Made by a program: the position numbers and the translations under genes
Shown: positions 26,223-34,118 of the stretch, piece by piece
How the letters are laid out: each line of letters starts with the position of its first letter
Position numbering within the stretch: position 1 is the stretch's first letter
The notes under the pieces: generated by a model
What the model saw: only the letters and a program-made list of their open reading frames with translations
Database searches by the model: none
Told to the model about the DNA's origin: nothing
From: Pseudomonadota bacterium
GTDB lineage: Bacteria; Desulfobacterota; Desulfobulbia; Desulfobulbales; CALZHT01
DNA length: 48,688 nt
Direction of reading: 5' to 3'
Assembly (NCBI GenBank): GCA_018823135.1
Contig: JAHJJF010000074.1
Span: 1-48,688 of the forward strand

Positions 26223-27035
26223 TTAAGGCAGCAGACCTGCTATTTCAGACTTGAATTCCTTTTCCAGTCTTGAGTTGTCTATTTCTGAACAAAGAAGATC
26301 AGCCAGGGCATTCAGGCGGTCATTTGTGCACGGTCCTTCCTTGAGCCATTTTTCCACCATGTCACGCATTATCAAACCGCCGATCGGGCCGATGGCCCTG
26401 GTCAGAGCGTCCTGGAGTTTTTCTAGCGTCACAGCAAAAGGCCCTACCTTGAAAAGCTGATCAATATCTGCCGGGCCAGCTTCTTGGGGCGTTCCCGGTG
26501 ATTGGGATTCATCGGTTGTTGAATCACTTACGGCAGGAGCAGGGTCGGCGGATTTTGCAGCCGCAGGCGAAGTTGAGCTTGAGGCGTTTTTTGCTTTTGT
26601 TTCATCAAAATGTTCAAAAAAACCAGCTCCCGGTTCGGAGGGAAGCAACAGGTCATCATCGCCAAGCTCCGGCAAATCTTCATCTTCCTTGGGATGGGCT
26701 AATGAGTTTTTCAACTCAGGAAGGAGCATGTTCATTGTCATGCTGACTAATGAAAGATTGGCGCTTGGGTCGCAAAAGGTAATTATTGAAGAGCCCTGGT
26801 TAATTCGCTGAACAAACGCCACGGATTCGTTGAATTTAATTTCGAGGCTGTCAACAGCAAGGTCGGAAGGCGCATTCAAGGTGAAGATTCTGTCCAGCGA
26901 ACGACCAACCTTTTCCAAGCCATCCTTTCTGAAAATCCTAGGAAGATCAGTATGTTCCACTCCCTGATTCTCAACATAAATAAAAGAACCGATGATATTT
27001 GGAAGTGATTTAATTTCTTTAAGCAGTGCTTCCAT
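26223..27035 (-). CDS. roadblock/LC7-like protein with C-terminal DUF8082-like helix domain
   Basis: A 270-residue cytoplasmic protein, last gene of the mgl-pilB-like operon. Residues 1-115 look like a roadblock/LC7 (MglB-type) fold: a single-domain alpha/beta unit with GSFIYVENQGVE and SVAFVQRINQGSSIITFCD. Residues 116-195 are a low-complexity acidic and Ser/Pro/Ala linker. Residues 196-270 form a helical domain (LTRAIGPIGGLIMRDMVEKWL) of the DUF8082 kind, seen fused to signalling proteins. It lies 32 nt after the response regulator gene. Assignment of both domains is by pattern and moderately sure. It presumably binds MglA or other roadblock proteins of the operon. Confidence 0.65.
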   Translation of the reverse strand: MEALLKEIKSLPNIIGSFIYVENQGVEHTDLPRIFRKDGLEKVGRSLDRIFTLNAPSDLAVDSLEIKFNESVAFVQRINQGSSIITFCDPSANLSLVSMTMNMLLPELKNSLAHPKEDEDLPELGDDDLLLPSEPGAGFFEHFDETKAKNASSSTSPAAAKSADPAPAVSDSTTDESQSPGTPQEAGPADIDQLFKVGPFAVTLEKLQDALTRAIGPIGGLIMRDMVEKWLKEGPCTNDRLNALADLLCSEIDNSRLEKEFKSEIAGLLP

Positions 27036-27067
27036 AAAAAAGATTTCCTGATTAATCCAATAGGCCT

Positions 27068-28288
27068 TTAGGTTATTTTGGTTTTTTTGAGAACTGGCGA
27101 CAGGGTATCGATAATGGCGCCGGCTGATTCGCCATCATCCAGTTCAAGGCCGATGGTTGCGGCCGGGCCTGGAAGTATGATAATTTTTCCACCCTGCGAC
27201 TGGTTCATGATGATATGTCTCGGACCACTGAACCCTATACTTGCCGCGGTTTGTCGGGAAGCTGCGGTGGCGTATGCAATGAAATTCCCGAATTTTTTTA
27301 CCTCGACGTTATGCTTTGCAAGAACTTTCCCTGATTTGGCGATGACAATCATTTTCTGTATTCCGGGAAGAGAATCAATAGTACTGAGAAGCATGCGAAG
27401 GTTGTTTTTTGGGGGAGGCGGTTTTTGTGAGGGACGAGCTGTCTCATTTTGGTTTTCCGCTTCCAATACCTTTATGAGGTCTTCTTCGGACACGGCATCG
27501 ACAGGGACTGATCTGTCAAAATCAAGGTTGTCAAGGTTCACCCCGGGGATAGGTTCAAGTTCGCCATCCGGACTGGAAGAAGAGTCATTCTCGGCTTGCT
27601 CATCATCTGCCGGTTTATTTTCCCGTTCGTCCTTGAGTCGGGCGCTTTCAATGAGAATGAAACCCAGGGGGACATCTATGGTTTTATTCTGATTTTTGCA
27701 GATATTGATGATTTCAATTTTTGTCTGCTCCCAGCTGGAGATCTCCATCGCGGCTTCAAGACTTTTCAAGCCGTTTGTTGATGCGTTTGTCAGCTCACCT
27801 TGCTGAAAAAACAACATGCCGGTCCGGTTTTTGGAGGTGACGGTGAGTGTGCATGTTTTTTTGTCCAATTGAAGCAATTGCATGAAGGAGGGAAGCGATA
27901 TGCCGTCGATGTGGCCTTTGGAGCAGGCGAACAAACCGTCGGATATTTTTTTGAGAAGGATATTAAAGTCGATGGGTTTTTCAATATATTGAAAAGCGCC
28001 CATGTCCTTCAGTCGATTTTCCATCTCCGGTGTACCGTACGCAGTCATGACAATCACCGGGACATCGGGGTGCGCGGAACTGATATTGGCCAACAGGTCG
28101 AATCCGTCCATTTCGGGCATCTTGAGGTCGGTCACCACAAGATTGATTGAAACGGAATCAAGGATAGAGCTGGCTTCTTTTCCGTTATTGGCGGTCAGGA
28201 CGGAGAATGGCTGCGAACTGCCTTTGAGTAGATCTTCAAGACTGAGCAGAAATCCTTCATCATCGTCAACAATTAAAACATTGTCCAT
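27068..28288 (-). CDS. response regulator with PATAN and roadblock domains
   Basis: A 406-residue protein. The receiver domain (1-120) has the acidic pair DDD near residue 8, phosphoacceptor Asp54 in VVTDLKMPEMDG, Thr in VMTAYG and Lys in EKP. Next is a PATAN/DUF4388 domain (about 127-215: GISLPSFMQLLQLDKKTCTLTVTS, FFQQGELTNAST). A charged linker leads to a C-terminal roadblock/LC7-like domain (about 295-400: LLSTIDSLPGIQKMIVIAKSGKVLAKH). There is no DNA-binding output, so it acts through protein contacts, probably on the MglA/roadblock set. The start ATG 28288 is preferred over a TTG 24 nt upstream. A 179-nt gap to the ATPase gene may hold a secondary promoter. Confidence 0.82.
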   Translation of the reverse strand: MDNVLIVDDDEGFLLSLEDLLKGSSQPFSVLTANNGKEASSILDSVSINLVVTDLKMPEMDGFDLLANISSAHPDVPVIVMTAYGTPEMENRLKDMGAFQYIEKPIDFNILLKKISDGLFACSKGHIDGISLPSFMQLLQLDKKTCTLTVTSKNRTGMLFFQQGELTNASTNGLKSLEAAMEISSWEQTKIEIINICKNQNKTIDVPLGFILIESARLKDERENKPADDEQAENDSSSSPDGELEPIPGVNLDNLDFDRSVPVDAVSEEDLIKVLEAENQNETARPSQKPPPPKNNLRMLLSTIDSLPGIQKMIVIAKSGKVLAKHNVEVKKFGNFIAYATAASRQTAASIGFSGPRHIIMNQSQGGKIIILPGPAATIGLELDDGESAGAIIDTLSPVLKKTKIT

Positions 28289-28467
28289 CTTTGTTTCCAA
28301 ATGCAGCGGCAACGGTTATTCTCATCCATCCGCCGCACTAAGGGATATTTGAAAATCATAAACAGTGGAATAACTGCTTATGGTGTAGAATCGACTTTAT
28401 TAACGGTTATCGTGCCAAAAAAAATATGTTATCGACAGATTGTCAAGAATATGATGGCAGTTTGAGA

Positions 28468-30813
28468 TTATTTTATGCAGGCGGCTCGAACCTGTTTGAA
28501 GTCGGTTTCTCCAAGGATTACTTTTTGGATGCCATCCTGTTTGAGGGTGAACATGCCTGATTGTAGTGCCTGGCTTCTAATCTCGCTCACCGTCGTGCGT
28601 CTTTCAACAAGTTGTTTGACTGCGTCGTCCACCGTAAGAACCTCATGAATTGCCAGGCGTCCGGAATATCCCGAGTTATGGCATTTTTTACACCCTTTAG
28701 GTTTGTAAAGTGTGATCTTGTTAAACGATAACAGTGTCAAAGGTGAAATCGGATGCGCACCGAATTCCTCAATGATCATATTTTTTTCTTCTTTTTCCGG
28801 TTTGTAAGCCTCCTTGCAATTTGGGCAGAGGCGTTTGATCAGCCGCTGGGCAATAACTCCGATAAGGGAGTCTGCGAAACTGTAGGATTCAATCCCCATG
28901 CCGAGAAGTCTGGTGATCGTTTCGGGTGCGGAGTTTGTATGCAGGGTTGTCAGGACAAGATGTCCGGTTAAAGACGCTTCAATAACCGTTTTAGCGGTTT
29001 CTTCGTCCCTTGTTTCGCCGACCATGATTATGTCCGGGTCGGCCCTGAGAAAGGCCTTCAGGACTTTTTCAAAAGTCAGGTCAATCCCTGGTTGAACCTG
29101 GATCTGCCGGAGTCCGTCCTGAATGATTTCCACTGGATCTTCCACGGTCCATATCTTTTTTTCGGGACGGTTGACCTGACCCAGGGCGGCATGCAGGGTT
29201 GTGGTTTTTCCGGAACCGGTGGGGCCGACAACCAGGATAAGGCCGTAGGGCATTTCAAGCATTTTTTTCGCGAGGGCGAAATTATGCTCTGAGAAGCCCA
29301 TTTTCTCTAAAGGCATGGCCTTGGTGTCGGTAAGTACTCTCAGCACCACATCTTCATAACCCGATGCTGTGGGGAGTGTCGCAACGCGGAGTTCAATGGT
29401 TCTTCTGGTGCGGGTCTTGAATTTGATCTTGCCGTCCTGAGGGAGTCTTCTTTCCGAGATATCCAGTCGGGCGAGGATTTTGATTCGGGAAACAACCGCA
29501 CGTTTGTATTGATATGGGATAATCCTGTATTGTTTGCAGTCGCCGTCGGTCCTGAAGCGAACCACTGTGCCGTTATTGCCCGACAGGGTTTCAATGTGAA
29601 TATCCGAGGCCTTACTTTTTATGGCGTCTTCAATGATTTTGTTGACCAGCTGGACGACAACGCCTTCAGCATGAATGGCTGTGTCGTATTCATCAAGCTT
29701 ATCATCTTCCTGCTCTTCAACGAGTTCCAGCTGGTCGAAGAGATCATCGGACGATTGTTCGACGGAATATTTGCCGTAGAAAAAATCAATGAATTTATCA
29801 ATATCATCCTTAAGAGCCACGGCAAATCTGACATCAGCGGATTTGAAAACCGATCGAATATTATCGGTTTTAACCATGTCAAAGGGGTTATCTGCGGCAA
29901 TGACCAGTTTGCCGTTATCTTCGGAAACCGGTACGCAATTATTGGCCCTGAAAAATTTTTCCTTGATACCCTTGATGCAGGAAGGGGTGGGAAGCATTTC
30001 GAGTTCGTTGAATTCCAGAAAAGGACAATCGTAATAATCACTTAAAGACTGGCCGAGTTCATGCTTATCGATATTGAAGTCGGACATCAACACCGCATCC
30101 ACAGGTTTGCCTTTTTCTTTGGCGACTTGTATGGCTTTTTCAAGGTCCTCGACCTTGAGATGTTTTTCCTGGATGAGGTGATAGAAACGGCCGAATTTCT
30201 GGGCGCTTTGTGAGAGATGCTTAAGATGCTTTTTGGCATTTCTGAATTTGGGGTTGATCTTGACAATTTCTTCAAGGGCTTTTATCGCCGCAGGGAAGGC
30301 ACCGATGTTTTCATAGGCCAGCGCCAGACGGTCAAGGACTTCGAGTCTTTCTATGCCCCTGTCAAGAACTTTTGAATCTCTTGCTTTTTCGAAATGCTCA
30401 ATGGCCTTGAATTCATCGTTTAAACTGAGATAGCACTCGCCGATTTTAATATGTAAAGTTGATTCAGAAAAGTGTTTATTACCCAGGAGACCAAGCAACT
30501 CCTTAAGGGCTTCGGCAGGAAAACCTGCGTCCATGAGGCCGACGCCTGTTTCAAAACGATGCTGGGTTTCCTCTGCGGGATCTGTTTTGGATGCTTTTTC
30601 CTTTTGTTTACTGAAATGGGTGAGACCTTGGCTGGGTTCGTCCAGCTCGGAAAGGAGATTATTAATCTCGCTGATAATAGCTGCATCATTCTTGCCGAGT
30701 TGTTCAAGAAGTGAATGATAAACATCCGAAGCCTCCTTGATGAGGCCGTGGGTTTTATAGAGTTCGGCCTCGGCGAATTTATTGCTGATTTCTTCTTGTG
30801 TTGATTTGGACAT
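28468..30813 (-). CDS. PilB/GspE-type ATPase with N-terminal TPR region
   Basis: A 781-residue secretion/pilus-assembly ATPase. Residues 1-215 are helical TPR-like repeats (for example ALKELLGLLGN and FKAIEHFEKARDSKV), not usual for PilB. A MshEN/T2SSE-N domain follows (about 235-350). The ATPase core has Walker A GPTGSGKTTT (about 526), an Asp box, Walker B IIMVGETRDEE (about 591) and the His box TTLHTNSAPETI. A zinc-binding pair CPNC (about 659) and CKKC (about 706) matches the family. It would power type IV pilus or type II secretion-like assembly, or be a regulatory paralogue. No pilin, PilC or PilQ gene is present nearby. It starts 17 nt after the CheW-like gene. Confidence 0.9.
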   Translation of the reverse strand: MSKSTQEEISNKFAEAELYKTHGLIKEASDVYHSLLEQLGKNDAAIISEINNLLSELDEPSQGLTHFSKQKEKASKTDPAEETQHRFETGVGLMDAGFPAEALKELLGLLGNKHFSESTLHIKIGECYLSLNDEFKAIEHFEKARDSKVLDRGIERLEVLDRLALAYENIGAFPAAIKALEEIVKINPKFRNAKKHLKHLSQSAQKFGRFYHLIQEKHLKVEDLEKAIQVAKEKGKPVDAVLMSDFNIDKHELGQSLSDYYDCPFLEFNELEMLPTPSCIKGIKEKFFRANNCVPVSEDNGKLVIAADNPFDMVKTDNIRSVFKSADVRFAVALKDDIDKFIDFFYGKYSVEQSSDDLFDQLELVEEQEDDKLDEYDTAIHAEGVVVQLVNKIIEDAIKSKASDIHIETLSGNNGTVVRFRTDGDCKQYRIIPYQYKRAVVSRIKILARLDISERRLPQDGKIKFKTRTRRTIELRVATLPTASGYEDVVLRVLTDTKAMPLEKMGFSEHNFALAKKMLEMPYGLILVVGPTGSGKTTTLHAALGQVNRPEKKIWTVEDPVEIIQDGLRQIQVQPGIDLTFEKVLKAFLRADPDIIMVGETRDEETAKTVIEASLTGHLVLTTLHTNSAPETITRLLGMGIESYSFADSLIGVIAQRLIKRLCPNCKEAYKPEKEEKNMIIEEFGAHPISPLTLLSFNKITLYKPKGCKKCHNSGYSGRLAIHEVLTVDDAVKQLVERRTTVSEIRSQALQSGMFTLKQDGIQKVILGETDFKQVRAACIK

Positions 30814-30830
30814 AATTAAGTTGTCTTGTT

Positions 30831-32405
30831 TTATGATTCAAGCCGGGAGACATCCACAACAGGTAGAAATTCTCCGTGTATCTGCAGGTGACCGGCTAAC
30901 ACGGAACTTTTTTGAGGATTTGCCTCCCAGAGCCATTGCTGTGATACATTTATGTTGTTGGTTTGTGAGTCGAGAAAGACCACACCGCCGATTTCATGAT
31001 GCGAAAGAAGCATGATGAAATTTTCGTCTGCCGGCTCCGCAAAATTTTGAAAAACACCTGGATGGTCGAGAATAGGGAGCATCATCGATTTCAGCTCTGC
31101 ATCGGTTTTGGTGCTGATATCGCCGCCCAATAATGGTTTGAGCTTTGACCATGGCCAACTCTTAAGGTTTTTTAACGGGAAACTCTGCCGGTTTTTAAAT
31201 TTTTCATAGGCATTGATCTGATTATCGCTAACATATGCGACCTGCTCTACCAGAAAGGCGACAAAAGAACCCTTCCATTTTGCAACGGTCAATTTTGACC
31301 ATGGACATGGAGATTCCCCGGAGCTTTGCTGGGATATTCTGGTTTTTTGAATCGGCGCACCCTGCTGAGGCGGAAGGGATGAGAAATCTCCCCCCAGGGC
31401 GTTGGCCAGGGAATCCCGTTGGATTTCAAGCTGTTCACGAAGTTTTTTATTGATCAGGTGGAGTTTGTCATACCCCGGAGTTCTGGCGAAGAGTTGCTCA
31501 AGGGGCATGATGCGATCAATACAGCGACCGAGCATTACAACGTTTGACTGGATTACCTTGCCAAGTTCATCGGGAATTGCCGAAGTGCCAGGGAGGCGCG
31601 GCGCGGGTGCCGCCACTCTTTTTTCTTCAACCCTCTTTTTAGGGCGGATGGATTTTTGATCAGGGGATTTAAGTTGCTTGGTGTTTTCATCGGCCTGGGA
31701 TAGCGTGAGTGTATCGTCCTCTTGCCCTTCGATGACCAGTGTGCCTTTATCGCCTTCAGCAACGAGATTAAAATCATCCGGTTGATCTTCGGAAGATTCT
31801 TTTTCAAGCTCCATGTGTAATTCTTCAGTCTTTGGCTGGGCGGCTTTTAATTCAGAAAGAACAGATCCCAGGGAAGACTGAATTGCATCTTTCGATAGGT
31901 TTTCCAACGATATTTTTTTGAGGATATCGAGGGTCTTTTTCAGAGTCTTGGGTGCAGAAGTCGGCACAGTGAGAGGGGAGGCGAGCAATGCATCAAGAAC
32001 ACCGTTCATGAGTGACAAGGCTTCGGAGGTCCCGGGGGTTTTTTCTCTTTCGAATTTACCCTGCAATTCGGTAAGGGAATCTTTTGCATGTTGTATTGTT
32101 TCAGGAGAAACTTCCCATTCCAGGGAGAGAATGGCATGGTCCGATTGGCTTAAAAGATCATCGGCTGTTTCAAGGACATCCTGTTGACCCAGGTCGTTGT
32201 CGCTTTCGAGTTCCAAAGAGGATTCAAAAGATTCATCATCGAAAATCAGGGTGTCCTGGTCATCTTCTGTTGCAGAGGCGGTTTTCATGACCTCGCTGGT
32301 CAAGGGATCTATTTCAATTTGTTCGAATTCACTGAAAAGATCATCAACCGCATCGTCGATTTCGGTTGTTAAGCTTTCCCTGGTCGGGGATCCGTTTTTA
32401 TCCAT
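30831..32405 (-). CDS. CheW-like adaptor with long acidic N-terminus
   Basis: A 524-residue cytoplasmic protein. The N-terminal 260 residues are highly acidic, probably partly disordered, with a helical segment at about 100-200. About residues 285-345 form a helical stretch (VVMLGRCIDRIMPLEQLF). The C-terminal ~150 residues resemble a CheW/PilI fold: KWKGSFVAFLVEQVAYVSD, ENFIMLLSHHEIGGVVFLDS and the ending LPVVDVSRL, comparable to the IPVIDLRRL of CheW. CheW proteins link receptors to a CheA kinase, and here the partner is unknown. Start ATG 32405 has AAGGAG 7 nt upstream. The CheW call is tentative, but the gene itself is certain. Confidence 0.6.
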   Translation of the reverse strand: MDKNGSPTRESLTTEIDDAVDDLFSEFEQIEIDPLTSEVMKTASATEDDQDTLIFDDESFESSLELESDNDLGQQDVLETADDLLSQSDHAILSLEWEVSPETIQHAKDSLTELQGKFEREKTPGTSEALSLMNGVLDALLASPLTVPTSAPKTLKKTLDILKKISLENLSKDAIQSSLGSVLSELKAAQPKTEELHMELEKESSEDQPDDFNLVAEGDKGTLVIEGQEDDTLTLSQADENTKQLKSPDQKSIRPKKRVEEKRVAAPAPRLPGTSAIPDELGKVIQSNVVMLGRCIDRIMPLEQLFARTPGYDKLHLINKKLREQLEIQRDSLANALGGDFSSLPPQQGAPIQKTRISQQSSGESPCPWSKLTVAKWKGSFVAFLVEQVAYVSDNQINAYEKFKNRQSFPLKNLKSWPWSKLKPLLGGDISTKTDAELKSMMLPILDHPGVFQNFAEPADENFIMLLSHHEIGGVVFLDSQTNNINVSQQWLWEANPQKSSVLAGHLQIHGEFLPVVDVSRLES

Positions 32406-32640
32406 AACATTCTCCTTGGCGTTCTATCTTCTTTCGCAGGGGGTGTGCAAAAACTCCTGTCGTCATACGAATCTGTCTGGTTTGTATCTTCAGCCTCGAA
32501 AACGGGATATACGCAAAAAAGGGCATTGATTGTAAGAATTGCCGCTTCAGCACCGCCTCGTTGGACTTGAGGTGATGGTTGAAATTTCCTGCGGCAAGGG
32601 GCTTCATCTCCGAACTCTGCAAAATGAAGACTGAGGACAT
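32398..32640 (-). CDS. possible 80-residue protein in the mgl operon
   Basis: A frame of 80 codons fills almost exactly the 258-bp gap between mglA and the CheW-like gene. It starts at ATG 32640 with GGAG about 11 nt upstream, and its stop overlaps the next start by 8 bp, as in coupled genes. The sequence is basic and rich in Phe, Gln and Arg, with no recognised family and no membrane helix. It may equally be chance in a leader region. Confidence 0.25.
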   Translation of the reverse strand: MSSVFILQSSEMKPLAAGNFNHHLKSNEAVLKRQFLQSMPFFAYIPFSRLKIQTRQIRMTTGVFAHPLRKKIERQGECYG

Positions 32641-32663
32641 GAGGCTTTGTTCTCCACGGTCAA

Positions 32664-33281
32664 TTATATCCCTTTTAATAAATGCTTGGTTGCCACCCGA
32701 TGGACGGTTCGCTTGCTGATTTCCTTAAGCGTCTCAAACACTCCCTTCCCCTTGATGGCAACTGATTCAAAATGTTTACGTTTGAGTTCGGGGTTGAGGT
32801 CGTGCTGGAGTTCTTCAACAGACAGGGTAGGAATAGGGGTGTCCACCAAGTCTCTTTTATTATATTGCATAACAAGAGGCATGTCATCGAAGTTGAGGCC
32901 GTAATCGTGGAGATTGCGGCGAAGGTCTTCAAGGCTATCGATGTTTTTTTGTTGCCGGACCCTTAATGGATCGGCAACAAAAACCAGCCCGTCAACACCT
33001 TTTAAAACCAGTTTTCGTGTCGCCTCGTACATCACCTGTCCTGGAACGGTATACAGCTGTATCCGGACATCAAAGCCACTTATTTTCCCTAAATTAAGGG
33101 GCAGCAAGTCAAAGAAAAGAGTCCTGTCACCTTTGGTGTCGATGGTCAGCATCTTTCCTCTGTTGTTACTGGTCATGGCATTGTAGATATAGAGGAGGTT
33201 TGTTGTCTTGCCGCATCTGCCCGGGCCGTAATAAACAACTTTGCAATGTACTTCTTTTTTGCTGAGATCGATAAGGGCCAT
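32664..33281 (-). CDS. mglA: MglA-type Ras-like GTPase
   Basis: A 205-residue small GTPase of the MglA family, which sets cell polarity and controls gliding or type IV pilus motility in Myxococcus and relatives. P-loop GPGRCGKTTN is at residues 19-28. The switch region contains TLFFDLLPL, G3-like TVPGQVMY replaces the usual DxxGQ, as is characteristic of MglA, and G4 is NKRD. The start ATG 33281 has AAGGA 6 nt upstream and is only 3 nt after the mglB stop. MglB is the expected GTPase-activating partner. Confidence 0.95.
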   Translation of the reverse strand: MALIDLSKKEVHCKVVYYGPGRCGKTTNLLYIYNAMTSNNRGKMLTIDTKGDRTLFFDLLPLNLGKISGFDVRIQLYTVPGQVMYEATRKLVLKGVDGLVFVADPLRVRQQKNIDSLEDLRRNLHDYGLNFDDMPLVMQYNKRDLVDTPIPTLSVEELQHDLNPELKRKHFESVAIKGKGVFETLKEISKRTVHRVATKHLLKGI

Positions 33282-33284
33282 CGA

Positions 33285-33680
33285 CTATCCTTCGAAAATT
33301 AGCCTGATTGATTCTGATAAATCTGAAATTCTGCACCGGACCAGCCCAAGGGAAACGTCTTCTCCGAAAATAGTTACAAGAATGAGTTCCTTACCGATCC
33401 TCCCGAAATGAATGTTGCCGTTTTTGCCTTTGTGAAAAAGGAGTGAAAAGTCGTCTTCGCCAATGAGTTTGGCTATTTGAGATGTGGCTCCCAGGTTGGC
33501 TGCGGCAAGGGCCGCAAGGGATATGGAATCGATATCATCAGCCTCCTGGCCGCAGTTCACGAGAATATTTCCGGCGCTGTCAATGAGCATTACTGTGCGA
33601 ACCCCGGCTTTGATCAGCGAGTTCACAAGTATGTTCTTGGCTTTTTCGAGTATTTTTGATGTTAAGACAAAGTCCGGCAT
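33285..33680 (-). CDS. mglB: MglB-like roadblock/LC7 protein
   Basis: A 131-residue single roadblock/LC7 domain protein (VMLIDSAGNILVNCGQ, SLAALAAANLGATSQIAKLIGEDDF, FGRIGKELILVTIFGEDVSLGLVR). MglB proteins dimerise, bind MglA and stimulate its GTP hydrolysis, restricting MglA-GTP to one cell pole. ATG 33680 has AGGAGG 8 nt upstream. It is the first gene of the six- or seven-gene minus-strand operon ending near 26.2 kb. Confidence 0.9.
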   Translation of the reverse strand: MPDFVLTSKILEKAKNILVNSLIKAGVRTVMLIDSAGNILVNCGQEADDIDSISLAALAAANLGATSQIAKLIGEDDFSLLFHKGKNGNIHFGRIGKELILVTIFGEDVSLGLVRCRISDLSESIRLIFEG

Positions 33681-34118
33681 GTTGGAAGCCTCCTGGGAGC
33701 GTGGCCTGTACTTGAAGCAAGAATTTTGTTGAAAATATATAGGTAATTGTAGGTGGTAGTTGTATTCATAAAATTATAGGATGTGGTAAGGAAGGATGCG
33801 TTTATTTTAGCTGAGATATCGAGGATATTCCAATAAAAAGGATTAATCGGCGTACAGCCTGGTCTGGAAATTTTTAGGCGTGTGTACGAAAGCATTCCCC
33901 TGTAACTTTTTTGCATGTTTTTACATTAAAAATGTATAATCGGTCGGGAATAAGTCCCGATCTTGTGAAGATCATCTTTGAACTTGTGCCGAAGTATATC
34001 ATTAAAACTACTAATTTCAAATAATTTCAATACAATATATGCCATTTCGTGTCAAGAATAAACCGTTTGCCAAGTGTGCGGTGAAACCAGACTTAAGACA
34101 CGGGCACAGGTGTGGTGA
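33681..34118 (+). promoter_or_regulatory. mglB-recD divergent region with recD promoter and hairpins
   Basis: No gene is supported in this 438-bp interval. On the plus strand TTGCAT (33911-33916) and consensus TATAAT (33935-33940), 18 bp apart, form a good promoter toward recD. The start of the transcript would contain two touching hairpins: TCGGGA-ATAAG-TCCCGA (33944-33960) and GATCTT-GTG-AAGATC (33959-33973). The leader is about 170 nt. A TATAAT on the minus strand near 33777-33782 may serve mglB but lacks a good -35. Confidence 0.5.

Noticed and set aside
33276-33288. Frameshift between mglB and mglA
   Set aside because: The two frames have separate stops and starts 3 nt apart with their own ribosome site, and both proteins have full family length.
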